From Enterobacter kobei (GTDB lineage Bacteria; Pseudomonadota; Gammaproteobacteria; Enterobacterales; Enterobacteriaceae), in NCBI RefSeq assembly GCF_001729765.1, contig NZ_CP017181.1, positions 1,488,001 through 1,552,000 of the forward strand: 64,000 nt of DNA, in the 5' to 3' direction. The notes under the pieces are model-generated. The model did not search any database. It was not told where the DNA came from and saw only the letters and a program-made list of their open reading frames with translations. The number at the start of each line of letters is the position of its first letter. Within the stretch, counting starts at the first letter, position 1. Shown here one piece after another: positions 33,143-46,276 of the stretch. Both the position numbers and the translations under genes were made by a program.

Positions 33143-34864
33143 CTACAGACGCTGTTTAAACTGGTAGTAGCGACCCTGTTTCGTCAACAGCTCTGCGTGA
33201 CTACCTTGCTCAATAATGTGTCCGTTGTCCATTACAATTATCCGATCAAAACTTGCCAGTCCACGCAGGCGGTGTGTGACCATCAGCACGGTTTTCCCTG
33301 CCATCACATTCGCCAGTAAATCAAGGATTTGACTCTCAGTCGTCGCATCCAGTCCTTCAGTCGGTTCGTCGAGCAGCATCAGCGGTGCATCATGCAGCAG
33401 CGCACGCGCAATCGCCAGACGACGCAGTTCTCCACCGGAGAGCTGACGACCACCTTCACCCAGCCAGCTGTTCAGCCCGTCGTCCTCAAGCAGTTTTTGC
33501 AGCCCGACCTGTTCCAGCGTGGCGCGAAGCGCGTCGTCCGAAGCCTCCGGCGCGGCCAGTAACAGGTTATCGCGCAGGGTGGCGCTAAACAGATGCACAC
33601 GCTGTGGAACGACGCTGACGGTCTTACGTAGCGCCTGCTCGCTGAAATCTGTCAGCAACGTATTATTGAAGCGAATCTGGCCGTGCTGCGGATCCCAGGC
33701 GCGGGTCAACAACTGTAGCAGCGTCGATTTACCGCAGCCGGTGCGGCCAAGGATCGCAATCCGCTGCCCCGCATCAACTGACAGAGTGATACCTTCCAGC
33801 GCATTCTGCGCCTGTTTGTCATAGGCGAAGGTCACGTCATCAAGCGTCAGCGTCACCTGCTCAGGCACCGCGGTCTGCGCTGCGCTGAACGTTACCTCAG
33901 GCTCCTGCTCGGCAATCTGGGTGATGCGCAGGGCAGAGGCGATCACCTGACCAAGATGCTGGAAAGCGCCCGTTACCGGTGCCAGCGCTTCAAAAGCGGC
34001 CAGTGCGCAGAAAACGAAGAGGGCAATAAGCGGACCTGGCTGAGGATTACCGCCAACTCCGCCGGAAGCCAGCCACAGCATGGCAATCACCGCCACGCCG
34101 CCGATCAACATCATCAGCGCCTGAGAGAAGGCCGTCAGTTCAGACTGACGGCGCTGGGCTTCGTGCCAGTTCAGCTCCGTACTTTCCATCCGGGCGCGAT
34201 AGCGCTTGCTGGCGCCAAAAATGGTCAGCTCTGCCTGCCCCTGAAGCCAGGAGGTCAGCTGCTGGCGGTAATCGCCGCGCAGACGCGTCAGGTTTTCCCC
34301 CGTGGATTTTCCGGCGCGGTAAAACAGCGGCGGCAGAATAATGAGCGTTAACAGCATGATCCCGCCGAGCGTTAGCGCAACGGGAACATCCAGAACAGCC
34401 AGCCCCAGCGTGACCACCACAATCACCACAAACGCGCCCACGATCGGGGAGATCACGCGCAGGTAAAGGTGATCCAGCGTATCGACATCCGCAACGACAC
34501 GGTTCAGTAATTCACCCTGACGAAAACGCGCCAGCCCGGCAGGGGAGAGGGGCAGCAGTTTGCTGAAGGTGTAGATACGCAGATGCTGCAGGACGCGGAA
34601 CGTGGCGTCGTGGCTGACTAAACGCTCGAAATAGCGTCCGGCCGTGCGGGTAATGGCTGTACCGCGAACACCTGCCGCCGGAAGCATATAGTTGAAGCTG
34701 TATAATCCGGCGAACCCCGCCACGGCCGAGGCCGACAGAAACCAGCCGGAAAGCGTGAGCAGGCCGATACTGGCGAGCAGCGTCACAATGGCCAGCACAA
34801 TCCCCAGCGTCAGCATCCATTTATGGCGTTTATAGAGTGCAAGATAAGGCAGCAGAGCACGCAT
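33143..34864 (-). CDS. cydC: Heterodimeric ABC exporter subunit CydC
   Basis: A 573-residue half-transporter with six N-terminal helices (about 1-310) and an ATPase domain. The latter has Walker A GRTGCGKST, signature LSGGELRRLAIARAL, Walker B MLLLDEPTEGLD and the switch His in MVTHRL. With CydD it affects periplasmic reductant levels (cysteine and glutathione export reported; haem transport proposed) and is needed for cytochrome bd assembly. It starts one base inside the cydD stop, so the two are coupled. Confidence 0.96.
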   Translation of the reverse strand: MRALLPYLALYKRHKWMLTLGIVLAIVTLLASIGLLTLSGWFLSASAVAGFAGLYSFNYMLPAAGVRGTAITRTAGRYFERLVSHDATFRVLQHLRIYTFSKLLPLSPAGLARFRQGELLNRVVADVDTLDHLYLRVISPIVGAFVVIVVVTLGLAVLDVPVALTLGGIMLLTLIILPPLFYRAGKSTGENLTRLRGDYRQQLTSWLQGQAELTIFGASKRYRARMESTELNWHEAQRRQSELTAFSQALMMLIGGVAVIAMLWLASGGVGGNPQPGPLIALFVFCALAAFEALAPVTGAFQHLGQVIASALRITQIAEQEPEVTFSAAQTAVPEQVTLTLDDVTFAYDKQAQNALEGITLSVDAGQRIAILGRTGCGKSTLLQLLTRAWDPQHGQIRFNNTLLTDFSEQALRKTVSVVPQRVHLFSATLRDNLLLAAPEASDDALRATLEQVGLQKLLEDDGLNSWLGEGGRQLSGGELRRLAIARALLHDAPLMLLDEPTEGLDATTESQILDLLANVMAGKTVLMVTHRLRGLASFDRIIVMDNGHIIEQGSHAELLTKQGRYYQFKQRL

Positions 34865-36630
34865 CAGATGTCCTCCTGACGGTTTGCCAGCAGGGCGGCA
34901 AACGGCCCCTGCGCGGCAACGAGTGAGGCGTAATCGCCTTGTTCAACAATACGTCCGTTTTCCATCACCCAGATCTCGTCCCAGTCAGCAATCCCTTCCA
35001 GCTGATGGGTAACCATCAGCGTGGTTTGTTGCAAGGAGGCGGCGTTCAGCGCCGCCATGACGCGCTGCTCACTGTGTGCGTCCAGACTGGCTGCGGGTTC
35101 ATCCAGCAGCATCAGCTGGCACGGGTTAAGCAGAGCGCGGGCAACGGCCACGCGCTGCGCCTGTCCAACCGACAGCCCGGCAGACTGGTCGCCGACCACG
35201 GTATCTATACCTTGCGGGAGCATCGGCAGAAACTCGCTGACCCAGGCGCGGTCGAGAACCGATTGCAGTTCATCTTCACGCGCATCCGGGCGCGCCAGCA
35301 GAACGTTTTCACGCAGCGTAGAGGCAGGCAGTTGCGGGTTTTGCCCCACCCAACTGAGCTGTTGACGCCAGGCGTCAGGATCGAGATGACGCAGTTCGGT
35401 TTTGTTGATCCGCAGTGAACCGGTGTAGGCCATAAAACCGGATAACGCATTCAGCAGAGAACTTTTCCCGGAACCGCTGGTGCCAACCAGCACCACGCGC
35501 TTTCCGGCCGGCAGGGTGAAGTTCAGCGGGCCTGCCAGCACTTTCCCTTCCGGCGAGAGGATGCAGAAATCGCTCGCGTCGAGGGTTACCGGCTCTTTGC
35601 TGTTCAGCGTCACGTCACCCCGATCCGGATGCGCCAGCGGCGTCTCCAGGAATGTTTTCAGGCTGTCAGCTGCGCCAACTGCCTGCGCTTTGGCGTGATA
35701 GAACGTCCCCAGGTCGCGAAGCGGCTGGAAAAATTCCGGGGCCAGGATCAGCGCCAGGAAACCGGCGGAAAGGGTCACTGCCGTGCCGTAATGACCGAAA
35801 TCCAGCGCGCCCAGATAGGAGAAGCCAAAGTAGACCGCCACGAGGGCAATAGACAGCGAGGTAAAGAACTCCAGTACGCCGGACGACAGGAATGCCAGGC
35901 GTAACACCTCCATGGTGCGCTGACGGAAGTCCTGCGATGCCCGACGAATGTTTTCGGTTTCCGCTTCACCACGACCAAAAATGCGCAATGTTTCCATGCC
36001 GCGAAGACGGTCCAGGAAATGGCCGCTTAAGCGCCCCAGTGCCAGGAAGTTACGGCGGTTGGCATCCGCAGCACCCATTCCGACCAGCGCCATAAAGAGG
36101 GGAATCAGCGGCGCGGTGCCCATCAGGATCAGCGCAGCCATCCAGTTCACCGGGAAGATGGCGATCACAATCAGCAGCGGAACGAAGACGGCAAGCGCCA
36201 TCTGTGGCAGATAGCGTGCGTAGTAGTCGTGCATATCGTCAATCTGTTCAAGGATCAACGTCGCCCAGCTTCCGGCCGGTTTACCCTGGATCCACGCGGG
36301 CCCGGCTTCCTGCAGACGATCGAGCACCTGACGGCGGATCTCGTAGCGGATATGCTGTCCGGCATGGAAACCGACGCGCTCGCGCAGCCACACCACCCAT
36401 GCGCGCAGGATAAAAATCAGGACCAGGACGATAAAAGGCATCAGGAGCGCTTCGCGCGGAATGTTCTCCATGATCATGTGGTTAAGAATGCGGGCCAGCA
36501 GCCATGCCTGGGCAACAATCAACAGACCACTGACAAACCCCAGAACACGGGAGATCGTAAGCCAGCGGCGGGAAATAACGCTTTGCTGTTTCAGCCAGCG
36601 TGTTAACTCTTGTTGACGGGTTTTTTCCAT
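34864..36630 (-). CDS. cydD: Heterodimeric ABC exporter subunit CydD
   Basis: A 588-residue half-transporter with six helices (about 20-320) and an ATPase domain. The latter has Walker A GTSGSGKSSL, signature LSVGQAQRVAVARAL and Walker B MLLLDEPAASLD. It is the partner of CydC in periplasmic redox control and cytochrome bd biogenesis. It is the first gene of cydDC and lies 114 bases downstream of trxB behind the trxB terminator. Confidence 0.96.
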   Translation of the reverse strand: MEKTRQQELTRWLKQQSVISRRWLTISRVLGFVSGLLIVAQAWLLARILNHMIMENIPREALLMPFIVLVLIFILRAWVVWLRERVGFHAGQHIRYEIRRQVLDRLQEAGPAWIQGKPAGSWATLILEQIDDMHDYYARYLPQMALAVFVPLLIVIAIFPVNWMAALILMGTAPLIPLFMALVGMGAADANRRNFLALGRLSGHFLDRLRGMETLRIFGRGEAETENIRRASQDFRQRTMEVLRLAFLSSGVLEFFTSLSIALVAVYFGFSYLGALDFGHYGTAVTLSAGFLALILAPEFFQPLRDLGTFYHAKAQAVGAADSLKTFLETPLAHPDRGDVTLNSKEPVTLDASDFCILSPEGKVLAGPLNFTLPAGKRVVLVGTSGSGKSSLLNALSGFMAYTGSLRINKTELRHLDPDAWRQQLSWVGQNPQLPASTLRENVLLARPDAREDELQSVLDRAWVSEFLPMLPQGIDTVVGDQSAGLSVGQAQRVAVARALLNPCQLMLLDEPAASLDAHSEQRVMAALNAASLQQTTLMVTHQLEGIADWDEIWVMENGRIVEQGDYASLVAAQGPFAALLANRQEDI

Positions 36631-36689
36631 TGCGTATTTTGCAGGTGACGTTATAAGAAATTAGACATCTGCATGTTACACGCGAGCAA

Positions 36690-36720
36690 AAATAAAGGCG
36701 ACCTGTGGCCGCCTTTATTT
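36690..36720 (-). terminator. trxB terminator
   Basis: Hairpin AAATAAAGGCG ... CGCCTTTATTT between the trxB stop and cydD, with A and T tracts usable in the leftward direction. Confidence 0.85.
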
Positions 36721-36744
36721 ACGTTTGTTACTGACTTGTAAAGA

Positions 36745-38257
<1,513 letters not shown>

Positions 38258-38752
38258 ATGGTAGATAGCAAGAAGCGCCCTGGCAAAGATCTCGACCGTA
38301 TCGATCGTAACATTCTTAATGAATTGCAAAAGGATGGGCGTATTTCCAACGTCGAGCTTTCAAAACGTGTGGGTCTTTCCCCGACGCCGTGCCTTGAGCG
38401 TGTGCGCCGACTGGAAAGACAGGGTTTTATTCAGGGCTATACGGCTCTGCTGAACCCGCATTATCTGGATGCCTCACTTCTGGTATTTGTTGAGATTACT
38501 CTGAATCGTGGTGCACCGGATGTGTTTGAGCAATTTAACGCCGCTGTACAAAAACTTGAAGAAATTCAAGAGTGTCACCTGGTGTCCGGTGATTTCGACT
38601 ACCTGTTGAAAACCCGTGTGCCTGATATGTCCGCCTACCGTAAGCTGCTGGGGGAAACCCTGCTGCGTCTGCCAGGCGTGAACGACACCCGTACTTATGT
38701 GGTGATGGAAGAGGTCAAACAGAGCAATCGTCTGGTTATTAAGACGCGCTAA
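38258..38752 (+). CDS. lrp: Leucine-responsive regulatory protein
   Basis: A 164-residue global regulator. The N-terminal helix-turn-helix (GRISNVELSKRVGLSPTPCL, about 33-53) is followed by the C-terminal RAM effector-binding and octamerisation domain (LLVFVEITLNR ... VVMEEVKQSNRLVIKTR). The length and near-identical sequence to E. coli Lrp leave no doubt. It controls amino-acid metabolism, fimbriae and feast/famine responses. The in-frame upstream ATG (17 codons earlier) lies in the leader and gives no homology. Confidence 0.98.
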   Translation: MVDSKKRPGKDLDRIDRNILNELQKDGRISNVELSKRVGLSPTPCLERVRRLERQGFIQGYTALLNPHYLDASLLVFVEITLNRGAPDVFEQFNAAVQKLEEIQECHLVSGDFDYLLKTRVPDMSAYRKLLGETLLRLPGVNDTRTYVVMEEVKQSNRLVIKTR

Positions 38753-38792
38753 CACGGAACAGGTGCAAAATCAGCGTAGTTTGATTACACTC

Positions 38793-38808
38793 CTGTTAAT
38801 CCATACAG
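38793..38808 (+). promoter_or_regulatory. LexA box upstream of ftsK
   Basis: CTGTTAATCCATACAG, matching the LexA consensus CTG-N10-CAG. It is the same sequence as the SOS box of the E. coli dinH/ftsK promoter as I recall it. It overlaps the start of the lrp terminator, so ftsK has an SOS-inducible promoter here. Confidence 0.85.
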
Positions 38809-38846
38809 CAACAGTGCCGGGGAGTCCCGGCGCTGTTGTCCGTTTT
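38808..38846 (+). terminator. lrp terminator
   Basis: Hairpin CAACAGTGCCGGG-gagt-CCCGGCGCTGTTG followed by TCCGTTTTA. Confidence 0.85.
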
Positions 38847-38887
38847 AGCAAACAGGCAGGATATGCCTGATACCTGGAGAGCCTTTC

Positions 38888-41800
38888 TTGAGCCAGGAAT
38901 ACACTGAAGACAAAGAAGTCACACTATCGAAGCTAAGCAGCGGACGTCGTCTCCTCGAGGCTTTGCTGATTGTTATTGCCCTTTTTGCCGTCTGGCTGAT
39001 GGCAGCCTTACTCAGTTTCAACCCTTCCGATCCCAGCTGGTCACAAACCGCATGGCATGAACCTATCCATAATTTAGGTGGTGTACCCGGTGCCTGGCTT
39101 GCGGACACGCTCTTTTTCATATTCGGTGTGATGGCCTACACCATTCCCGTCATTATCATCGGCGGATGCTGGTTTGCATGGCGTCATCGTCAGAACGATG
39201 ATTACATCGACTATTTTGCGGTTTCCCTGCGCCTGATTGGCGCGCTGGCACTGATCCTCACCTCCTGCGGGCTGGCGGCGATTAACGCCGATGACATCTG
39301 GTACTTCGCCTCCGGCGGGGTCATTGGTAGCCTGCTCAGTTCTGCGTTACAGCCCATGCTGCACAGCAGCGGTGGCACGCTGGCGCTGCTGTGCATCTGG
39401 GCGGCAGGATTGACGCTGTTTACCGGCTGGTCATGGGTGAGCATTGCCGAAAAAATCGGCAGCTTTATTCTCACGATCCTGACGTTCGCCAGCAACCGGA
39501 CCCGCCGCGACGATACGTGGGTCGATGATGACGACTATGAAGAAGAGTACGAAGAGGAAGACGAGGCCCCGGTACCGCGTCGTGAATCTCGTCGTGCCCG
39601 TATTCTGCGCGGTGCCCTGGCGCGTCGCCAGCGCGTCGCGGAAAAATTTGCCAACCCGCTTGGACGCAAAACGGATGCCGCGCTCTTCTCCGGTAAACGT
39701 ATGGATGAAGACGAGCAGGTTGAGTACCGTGCCGCGGGTGCCGCTGTCGATCCTGATGATGTGCTGTTCTCCGGCAGCCGTGCTACCCCGGGTGAATTTG
39801 ACGAATACGATCCGCTGCTGAACGGCCATTCGGTCAGCGCACCGGTTGCGGCAGCCGCAGCCGCCACGACGGCCGCGCAGGCGTATGCCGCGCCTGTCGA
39901 AGCCGTGATGCCATCCGCGCCGGTTCCACCACCAGAATCCGTTATTCAGCAGCCAAACGTTGTGTGGCAGACCGCGCCCGGTGTTCATACGCCGGAGCCC
40001 GTCATCGCGCCTGAACCTGAAAGCTATATTCCTGTGCAGCAGGAACCGTGGCAGCAGCCTTACCAGCCGCCGCAACCTGAGTATGAACCGCAGCACTATG
40101 AGCAGCCTGTGGCCCAGCCGTATCAGGAGTATGTGCCTGAACCGGTTGAACCTGCGCAGCCATATGCAGAGCCTCAGCCTGAACCTGAGGTGATGGAAGA
40201 GGTGAAACCGTCTCGTCCGCCAATGTACTATTTTGAAGAAGTTGAAGAACGCCGCGCCCGTGAACGCGAGCAGCTGGCGGCCTGGTATCAGCCTGTGCCT
40301 GAACCCGCGCAGGAGCCCGTTACGAAGGCACCTTCAGTTTCGGTTCCGCCGGTCGACGCGACGCCTGCGGTTGCACCTGTCGCCGAAAGCGTGAAGCAGG
40401 CCACCGTGGCCGCTGCTGCTGCCGCACCTGTCTTCAGCCTGGCTACGGGTGGCGCACCGCGTCCTCAGGTGAAAGAGGGGATTGGTCCACAGTTGCCACG
40501 CCCTAACCGCGTTCGCGTTCCTACCCGTCGTGAACTTGCCTCTTACGGCATCAAACTGCCATCCCAGCGTATGGCCGAAGAAAAAGCACGTGAGTCGGAC
40601 TACGAAGATGACGCAGATGACATGCAGCAGGACGAACTGGCTCGCCAGTTCGCGGCACAGCAGAATCAACGCTACGGTGAAGAATACCAGCACGATGAGC
40701 CCGCTCTGGACGATGAAGATGAAGATGAAGCTGCAGAGGCAGAGTTAGCGCGTCAGTTCGCGGCAACGCAACAGCAGCGCTACTCCGGGGAACAGCCAAC
40801 GGGTGCCAACCCGTTCTCATTGTCTGATTTCGAGTTCTCACCAATGAAAGACCTGGTGGATGATGGTCCGAGTGAGCCTTTATTTACCCCGAGCGTGATG
40901 CCTGAAGCTGAACCTGTGCGTCAGCAGCCTGCCCCGCAGGCCTACGCGCAGCCGCAACAACCGGTTCAGCAGCCGTATGCTCAACCGCAGCAGCCACAAC
41001 ACCAGCCGCCGCAGTTCCAGCAGCCAGCGCCACAGCCGCAGGAGAGCCTGATTCACCCGCTGCTGATGCGTAACGGTGACAGCCGTCCGCTGCAGCGTCC
41101 AAGCACGCCGCTGCCGTCACTGGATCTGCTGACGCCACCTCCTGCTGAAGTCGAGCCGGTTGATACTTTTGCTCTGGAGCAGATGGCCCGTCTGGTGGAA
41201 GCCCGTCTGGCTGACTTCCGCATTAAGGCGGATGTGGTGAACTACTCCCCGGGTCCGGTCATCACCCGTTTCGAACTGAACCTGGCGCCGGGCGTAAAAG
41301 CCGCGCGTATTTCTAACCTGTCTCGTGACCTGGCGCGTTCTCTGTCGACCGTGGCGGTGCGTGTGGTGGAAGTGATTCCGGGTAAACCGTACGTGGGTCT
41401 TGAACTGCCGAACAAAAAACGTCAGACCGTCTACCTGCGTGAAGTGCTGGACAACACCAAGTTCCGTGATAACCCATCCCCACTGACCGTCGTGCTGGGT
41501 AAAGATATCGCCGGCGATCCGGTGGTGGCAGATCTTGCGAAAATGCCTCACCTGCTGGTGGCCGGTACGACCGGTTCCGGTAAGTCCGTCGGGGTGAACG
41601 CCATGATCCTCAGCATGCTCTACAAAGCGCAGCCGGAAGATGTGCGTTTCATCATGATCGACCCGAAAATGCTCGAACTGTCCGTCTACGAAGGTATCCC
41701 GCATCTGCTGACGGAAGTGGTCACCGACATGAAAGACGCTGCCAACGCCCTGCGCTGGAGCGTCAACGAGATGGAACGCCGCTACAAGTTGATGTCTGCA

Positions 41801-42583
41801 TTGGGCGTGCGTAACTTGGCCGGTTATAACGAGAAAATCGCCCAGGCGATGCGCATGGGACGTCCGATTCCGGATCCTTACTGGAAGCCGGGCGATAGCA
41901 TGGATGCCCAGCATCCGGTGCTGGAAAAACTGCCTTACATCGTCGTGCTGGTGGATGAGTTTGCTGACCTGATGATGACCGTCGGTAAGAAGGTGGAAGA
42001 GTTGATTGCTCGTCTGGCGCAGAAAGCGCGTGCGGCCGGTATTCACCTTGTGCTGGCCACCCAGCGTCCTTCGGTGGACGTTATTACGGGTCTTATCAAA
42101 GCGAACATTCCGACGCGTATCGCCTTTACCGTATCAAGTAAAATTGACTCCCGTACCATTCTTGACCAGGGCGGCGCAGAGTCGCTGCTGGGTATGGGTG
42201 ACATGCTCTATTCCGGCCCGAACTCCACCTCTCCGGTGCGTGTCCACGGTGCGTTCGTCCGCGATGAAGAAGTTCACGCCGTCGTGCAGGACTGGAAAGC
42301 ACGCGGTCGCCCACAATATGTGGACGGTATTACCAGCGATACGGAAAGCGAAGGCGGCGGCGGTGGCTTTGACGGCGGCGAAGAGCTGGATCCGTTATTC
42401 GATCAGGCGGTTAATTTCGTCACCGAAAAACGTAAAGCCTCGATCTCTGGCGTCCAGCGTCAGTTCCGCATTGGCTATAACCGCGCGGCGCGTATCATCG
42501 AACAGATGGAAGCCCAGGGCATCGTGAGCGAGCAGGGGCATAACGGTAACCGCGAGGTGCTGGCGCCGCCGCCGTTTGATTAA
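38888..42583 (+). CDS. ftsK: DNA translocase FtsK
   Basis: A 1231-residue protein starting with TTG. Four transmembrane helices (about 25-190) anchor it at the septum. A Pro/Gln/Glu-rich linker (about 200-720) follows, with stretches such as [20 protein letters not shown]. The RecA-like motor (about 750-1160) has Walker A GTTGSGKS and Walker [14 protein letters not shown], and the C-terminal gamma winged-helix domain reads KOPS. It resolves chromosome dimers with XerCD at dif and aids division. E. coli FtsK is 1329 residues; nearly all the difference is in the linker. Confidence 0.97.
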   Translation: MSQEYTEDKEVTLSKLSSGRRLLEALLIVIALFAVWLMAALLSFNPSDPSWSQTAWHEPIHNLGGVPGAWLADTLFFIFGVMAYTIPVIIIGGCWFAWRHRQNDDYIDYFAVSLRLIGALALILTSCGLAAINADDIWYFASGGVIGSLLSSALQPMLHSSGGTLALLCIWAAGLTLFTGWSWVSIAEKIGSFILTILTFASNRTRRDDTWVDDDDYEEEYEEEDEAPVPRRESRRARILRGALARRQRVAEKFANPLGRKTDAALFSGKRMDEDEQVEYRAAGAAVDPDDVLFSGSRATPGEFDEYDPLLNGHSVSAPVAAAAAATTAAQAYAAPVEAVMPSAPVPPPESVIQQPNVVWQTAPGVHTPEPVIAPEPESYIPVQQEPWQQPYQPPQPEYEPQHYEQPVAQPYQEYVPEPVEPAQPYAEPQPEPEVMEEVKPSRPPMYYFEEVEERRAREREQLAAWYQPVPEPAQEPVTKAPSVSVPPVDATPAVAPVAESVKQATVAAAAAAPVFSLATGGAPRPQVKEGIGPQLPRPNRVRVPTRRELASYGIKLPSQRMAEEKARESDYEDDADDMQQDELARQFAAQQNQRYGEEYQHDEPALDDEDEDEAAEAELARQFAATQQQRYSGEQPTGANPFSLSDFEFSPMKDLVDDGPSEPLFTPSVMPEAEPVRQQPAPQAYAQPQQPVQQPYAQPQQPQHQPPQFQQPAPQPQESLIHPLLMRNGDSRPLQRPSTPLPSLDLLTPPPAEVEPVDTFALEQMARLVEARLADFRIKADVVNYSPGPVITRFELNLAPGVKAARISNLSRDLARSLSTVAVRVVEVIPGKPYVGLELPNKKRQTVYLREVLDNTKFRDNPSPLTVVLGKDIAGDPVVADLAKMPHLLVAGTTGSGKSVGVNAMILSMLYKAQPEDVRFIMIDPKMLELSVYEGIPHLLTEVVTDMKDAANALRWSVNEMERRYKLMSALGVRNLAGYNEKIAQAMRMGRPIPDPYWKPGDSMDAQHPVLEKLPYIVVLVDEFADLMMTVGKKVEELIARLAQKARAAGIHLVLATQRPSVDVITGLIKANIPTRIAFTVSSKIDSRTILDQGGAESLLGMGDMLYSGPNSTSPVRVHGAFVRDEEVHAVVQDWKARGRPQYVDGITSDTESEGGGGGFDGGEELDPLFDQAVNFVTEKRKASISGVQRQFRIGYNRAARIIEQMEAQGIVSEQGHNGNREVLAPPPFD

Positions 42584-42711
42584 CCTTCAGCGATTGCAAA
42601 GAAGGGTAAATCAGCCAAAATTAAGCATTTTCTTCTGTCGCCTGCCTTCGGGCAGGTCCAGAATAGATGACGGAAACCCCATTTCGGGAAGACGTATTTT
42701 AAGGAATAACA

Positions 42712-43326
42712 ATGAAAAAAATCGCCATCGCCTGTGCATTACTCACCAGTTTTGTTGCCAGCAGCGTCTGGGCTGATGCGGCCAGCGACCTTAAAAGCCG
42801 ACTGGATAAAGTGAGCAGCTTCCACGCCAGCTTCACGCAGAAAGTGACTGACGGCAGCGGCAACGCGGTGCAGGAAGGTCAGGGAGATTTGTGGGTAAAA
42901 CGCCCGAATCTGTTTAACTGGCACATGACTCAGCCGGATGAGAGCATCCTGGTCTCTGACGGTAAAACACTGTGGTTCTTCAACCCGTTCGTTGAGCAGG
43001 CCACGGCAACCTGGTTGAAAGATGCCACCAGCAATACGCCCTTTATGCTGATTGCCCGCAACCAGGCCAGCGACTGGCAGCAGTACAATATTAAGCAGAA
43101 CGGTGATGAGTTTGTCCTGACGCCGAAAGGCAGCAACGGCAACCTGAAGCAGTTCACCATCAACGTCAGCACCAACGGGACCATCAATCAGTTCGGCGCG
43201 GTTGAGCAGGACGATCAGCGCAGCAGCTACCAGCTCAAGTCTCAGCAGAACGGCGCCGTGGATGCATCGAAATTCACCTTCACCCCGCCGCAGGGCGTAA
43301 CGGTGGACGACCAACGCAATAAGTAA
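42712..43326 (+). CDS. lolA: Outer-membrane lipoprotein carrier LolA
   Basis: A 204-residue periplasmic chaperone. Signal peptide [21 protein letters not shown] (about 21 residues) is followed by [20 protein letters not shown]. It takes lipoproteins released by LolCDE and passes them to LolB. The length and sequence match E. coli LolA. It is followed at 9 bases by rarA. Confidence 0.97.
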   Translation: MKKIAIACALLTSFVASSVWADAASDLKSRLDKVSSFHASFTQKVTDGSGNAVQEGQGDLWVKRPNLFNWHMTQPDESILVSDGKTLWFFNPFVEQATATWLKDATSNTPFMLIARNQASDWQQYNIKQNGDEFVLTPKGSNGNLKQFTINVSTNGTINQFGAVEQDDQRSSYQLKSQQNGAVDASKFTFTPPQGVTVDDQRNK

Positions 43327-43335
43327 GAGGCATGA

Positions 43336-44679
43336 GTGAGCAATCTGTCGCTCGATTTTTCAGATAATGCGTTTCAACCTCTGGCCGCTCGTATGCGGCC
43401 AGAAAATTTAGCGCAGTACATCGGCCAGCAGCACCTGCTGGCTGCGGGGAAACCTTTGCCGCGGGCCATTGAGGCCGGGCATTTGCACTCCATGATCCTC
43501 TGGGGACCACCCGGGACCGGCAAAACGACCCTCGCTGAAGTGATTGCCCGCTATGCCAACGCTGACGTCGAACGTATCTCGGCGGTCACGTCCGGCGTAA
43601 AGGAGATCCGCGAGGCAATCGAGCGCGCGCGCCAGAACCGTAATGCCGGGCGCCGCACCATCCTCTTTGTCGACGAAGTTCACCGCTTCAACAAGAGCCA
43701 GCAGGATGCTTTTCTGCCGCATATTGAAGACGGCACAATTTTCTTCATCGGCGCGACCACCGAAAACCCCTCGTTTGAACTGAATTCGGCGCTGCTCTCT
43801 CGCGCCCGCGTTTACCTGCTCAAATCCCTGACCGCCGAGGATATCGAAAAGGTTCTGACCCAGGCGATGGACGATAAAGCACGCGGCTACGGCGGGCAGG
43901 ATATCGTTCTGCCTGACGAAACGCGCAGGGCGATTGCGGAGCTGGTTAATGGCGATGCGCGCCGCGCGCTGAACACCCTGGAAATGATGGCCGATATGGC
44001 CGAAGTGGATGATGCCGGAAAGCGGGTGCTGAAGCCGGAACTCCTGACCGAAATTGCCGGTGAGCGCAGCGCGCGTTTTGATAATAAAGGCGATCGTTTC
44101 TACGACCTGATCTCGGCATTGCATAAGTCCGTCCGCGGCAGCGCCCCGGATGCGGCGCTTTACTGGTACGCGCGCATAATCACCGCGGGTGGCGATCCGC
44201 TGTACGTGGCGCGCCGCTGTCTGGCGATTGCCTCAGAAGATGTCGGCAATGCTGACCCGCGCGCCATGCAGGTTGCCCTTTCTGCCTGGGACTGCTTTAC
44301 CCGCGTGGGCCCGGCAGAAGGCGAGCGTGCGATTGCGCAGGCGATTGTCTATCTGGCCTGCGCGCCGAAAAGCAATGCTGTCTATACCGCCTTTAAGGCC
44401 GCGATGTCGGACGCACGTGAACGCCCGGATTACGATGTGCCGGTTCATCTGCGCAACGCGCCAACCAAACTGATGAAGGAGATGGGCTACGGGCAGGAGT
44501 ATCGCTATGCGCATGACGAGCCCAACGCCTATGCCGCCGGGGAGGAGTATTTCCCGCAGGAAATGGCACAAACCCGCTATTATCACCCTACAAACAGAGG
44601 TCTTGAGGGCAAGATTGGTGAAAAGCTCACCTGGCTCGCCGGACAGGATCAAAATAGCCCTATAAAACGCTACCGTTAG
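43336..44679 (+). CDS. rarA: Replication-associated recombination protein RarA
   Basis: A 447-residue AAA+ protein (MgsA, homologue of Mgs1/WRNIP1) that acts at stalled forks. Walker A is GPPGTGKT (57-64), Walker B is [20 protein letters not shown] and sensor 1 is [21 protein letters not shown]. The start is GTG, reading [10 protein letters not shown] with the usual N-terminal SSB-interacting QPLAARMRP region. It is located in the conserved lolA-rarA-serS string. Confidence 0.97.
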   Translation: MSNLSLDFSDNAFQPLAARMRPENLAQYIGQQHLLAAGKPLPRAIEAGHLHSMILWGPPGTGKTTLAEVIARYANADVERISAVTSGVKEIREAIERARQNRNAGRRTILFVDEVHRFNKSQQDAFLPHIEDGTIFFIGATTENPSFELNSALLSRARVYLLKSLTAEDIEKVLTQAMDDKARGYGGQDIVLPDETRRAIAELVNGDARRALNTLEMMADMAEVDDAGKRVLKPELLTEIAGERSARFDNKGDRFYDLISALHKSVRGSAPDAALYWYARIITAGGDPLYVARRCLAIASEDVGNADPRAMQVALSAWDCFTRVGPAEGERAIAQAIVYLACAPKSNAVYTAFKAAMSDARERPDYDVPVHLRNAPTKLMKEMGYGQEYRYAHDEPNAYAAGEEYFPQEMAQTRYYHPTNRGLEGKIGEKLTWLAGQDQNSPIKRYR

Positions 44680-44750
44680 TTCGATCGTTGCGGTAATGTT
44701 GGCATAGTATCCTTGTGACCGCAGGCTGTGGTCACATTTTCCTATTTTAA

Positions 44751-46064
<1,314 letters not shown>

Positions 46065-46080
46065 ATATGTGCCTCAAAAC

Positions 46081-46109
46081 AAAAAAAGCGCCTTCGGGCG
46101 CTTTTTTTA
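46081..46109 (+). terminator. serS terminator
   Basis: Hairpin AAAAAAAGCGCC-ttcg-GGCGCTTTTTTT, 16 bases after the serS stop. Confidence 0.93.
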
Positions 46110-46119
46110 TGCCTGTGAA

Positions 46120-46133
46120 TTGATACGACGCAA
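46120..46133 (+). promoter_or_regulatory. FNR-like site upstream of dmsA
   Basis: TTGATACGACGCAA; the first half-site is perfect and the second has two mismatches, much like the E. coli dmsA FNR site. About 140 bases before the dmsA start. A NarL heptamer match, TACTCCT, lies at 46158-46164. Confidence 0.6.
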
Positions 46134-46276
46134 TACCCCCTGCCTCTAAAGTAGTAATACTCCTCCGAATGAAAGTCAGCAGAAAAAGCTGATAACGAAT
46201 AATTTCGTTATATATAAAACTACATAGCGGTTTGTGCCGCCTCTCTTTTCTTTGTGAGCAACCAAAGTGAGTCTCT

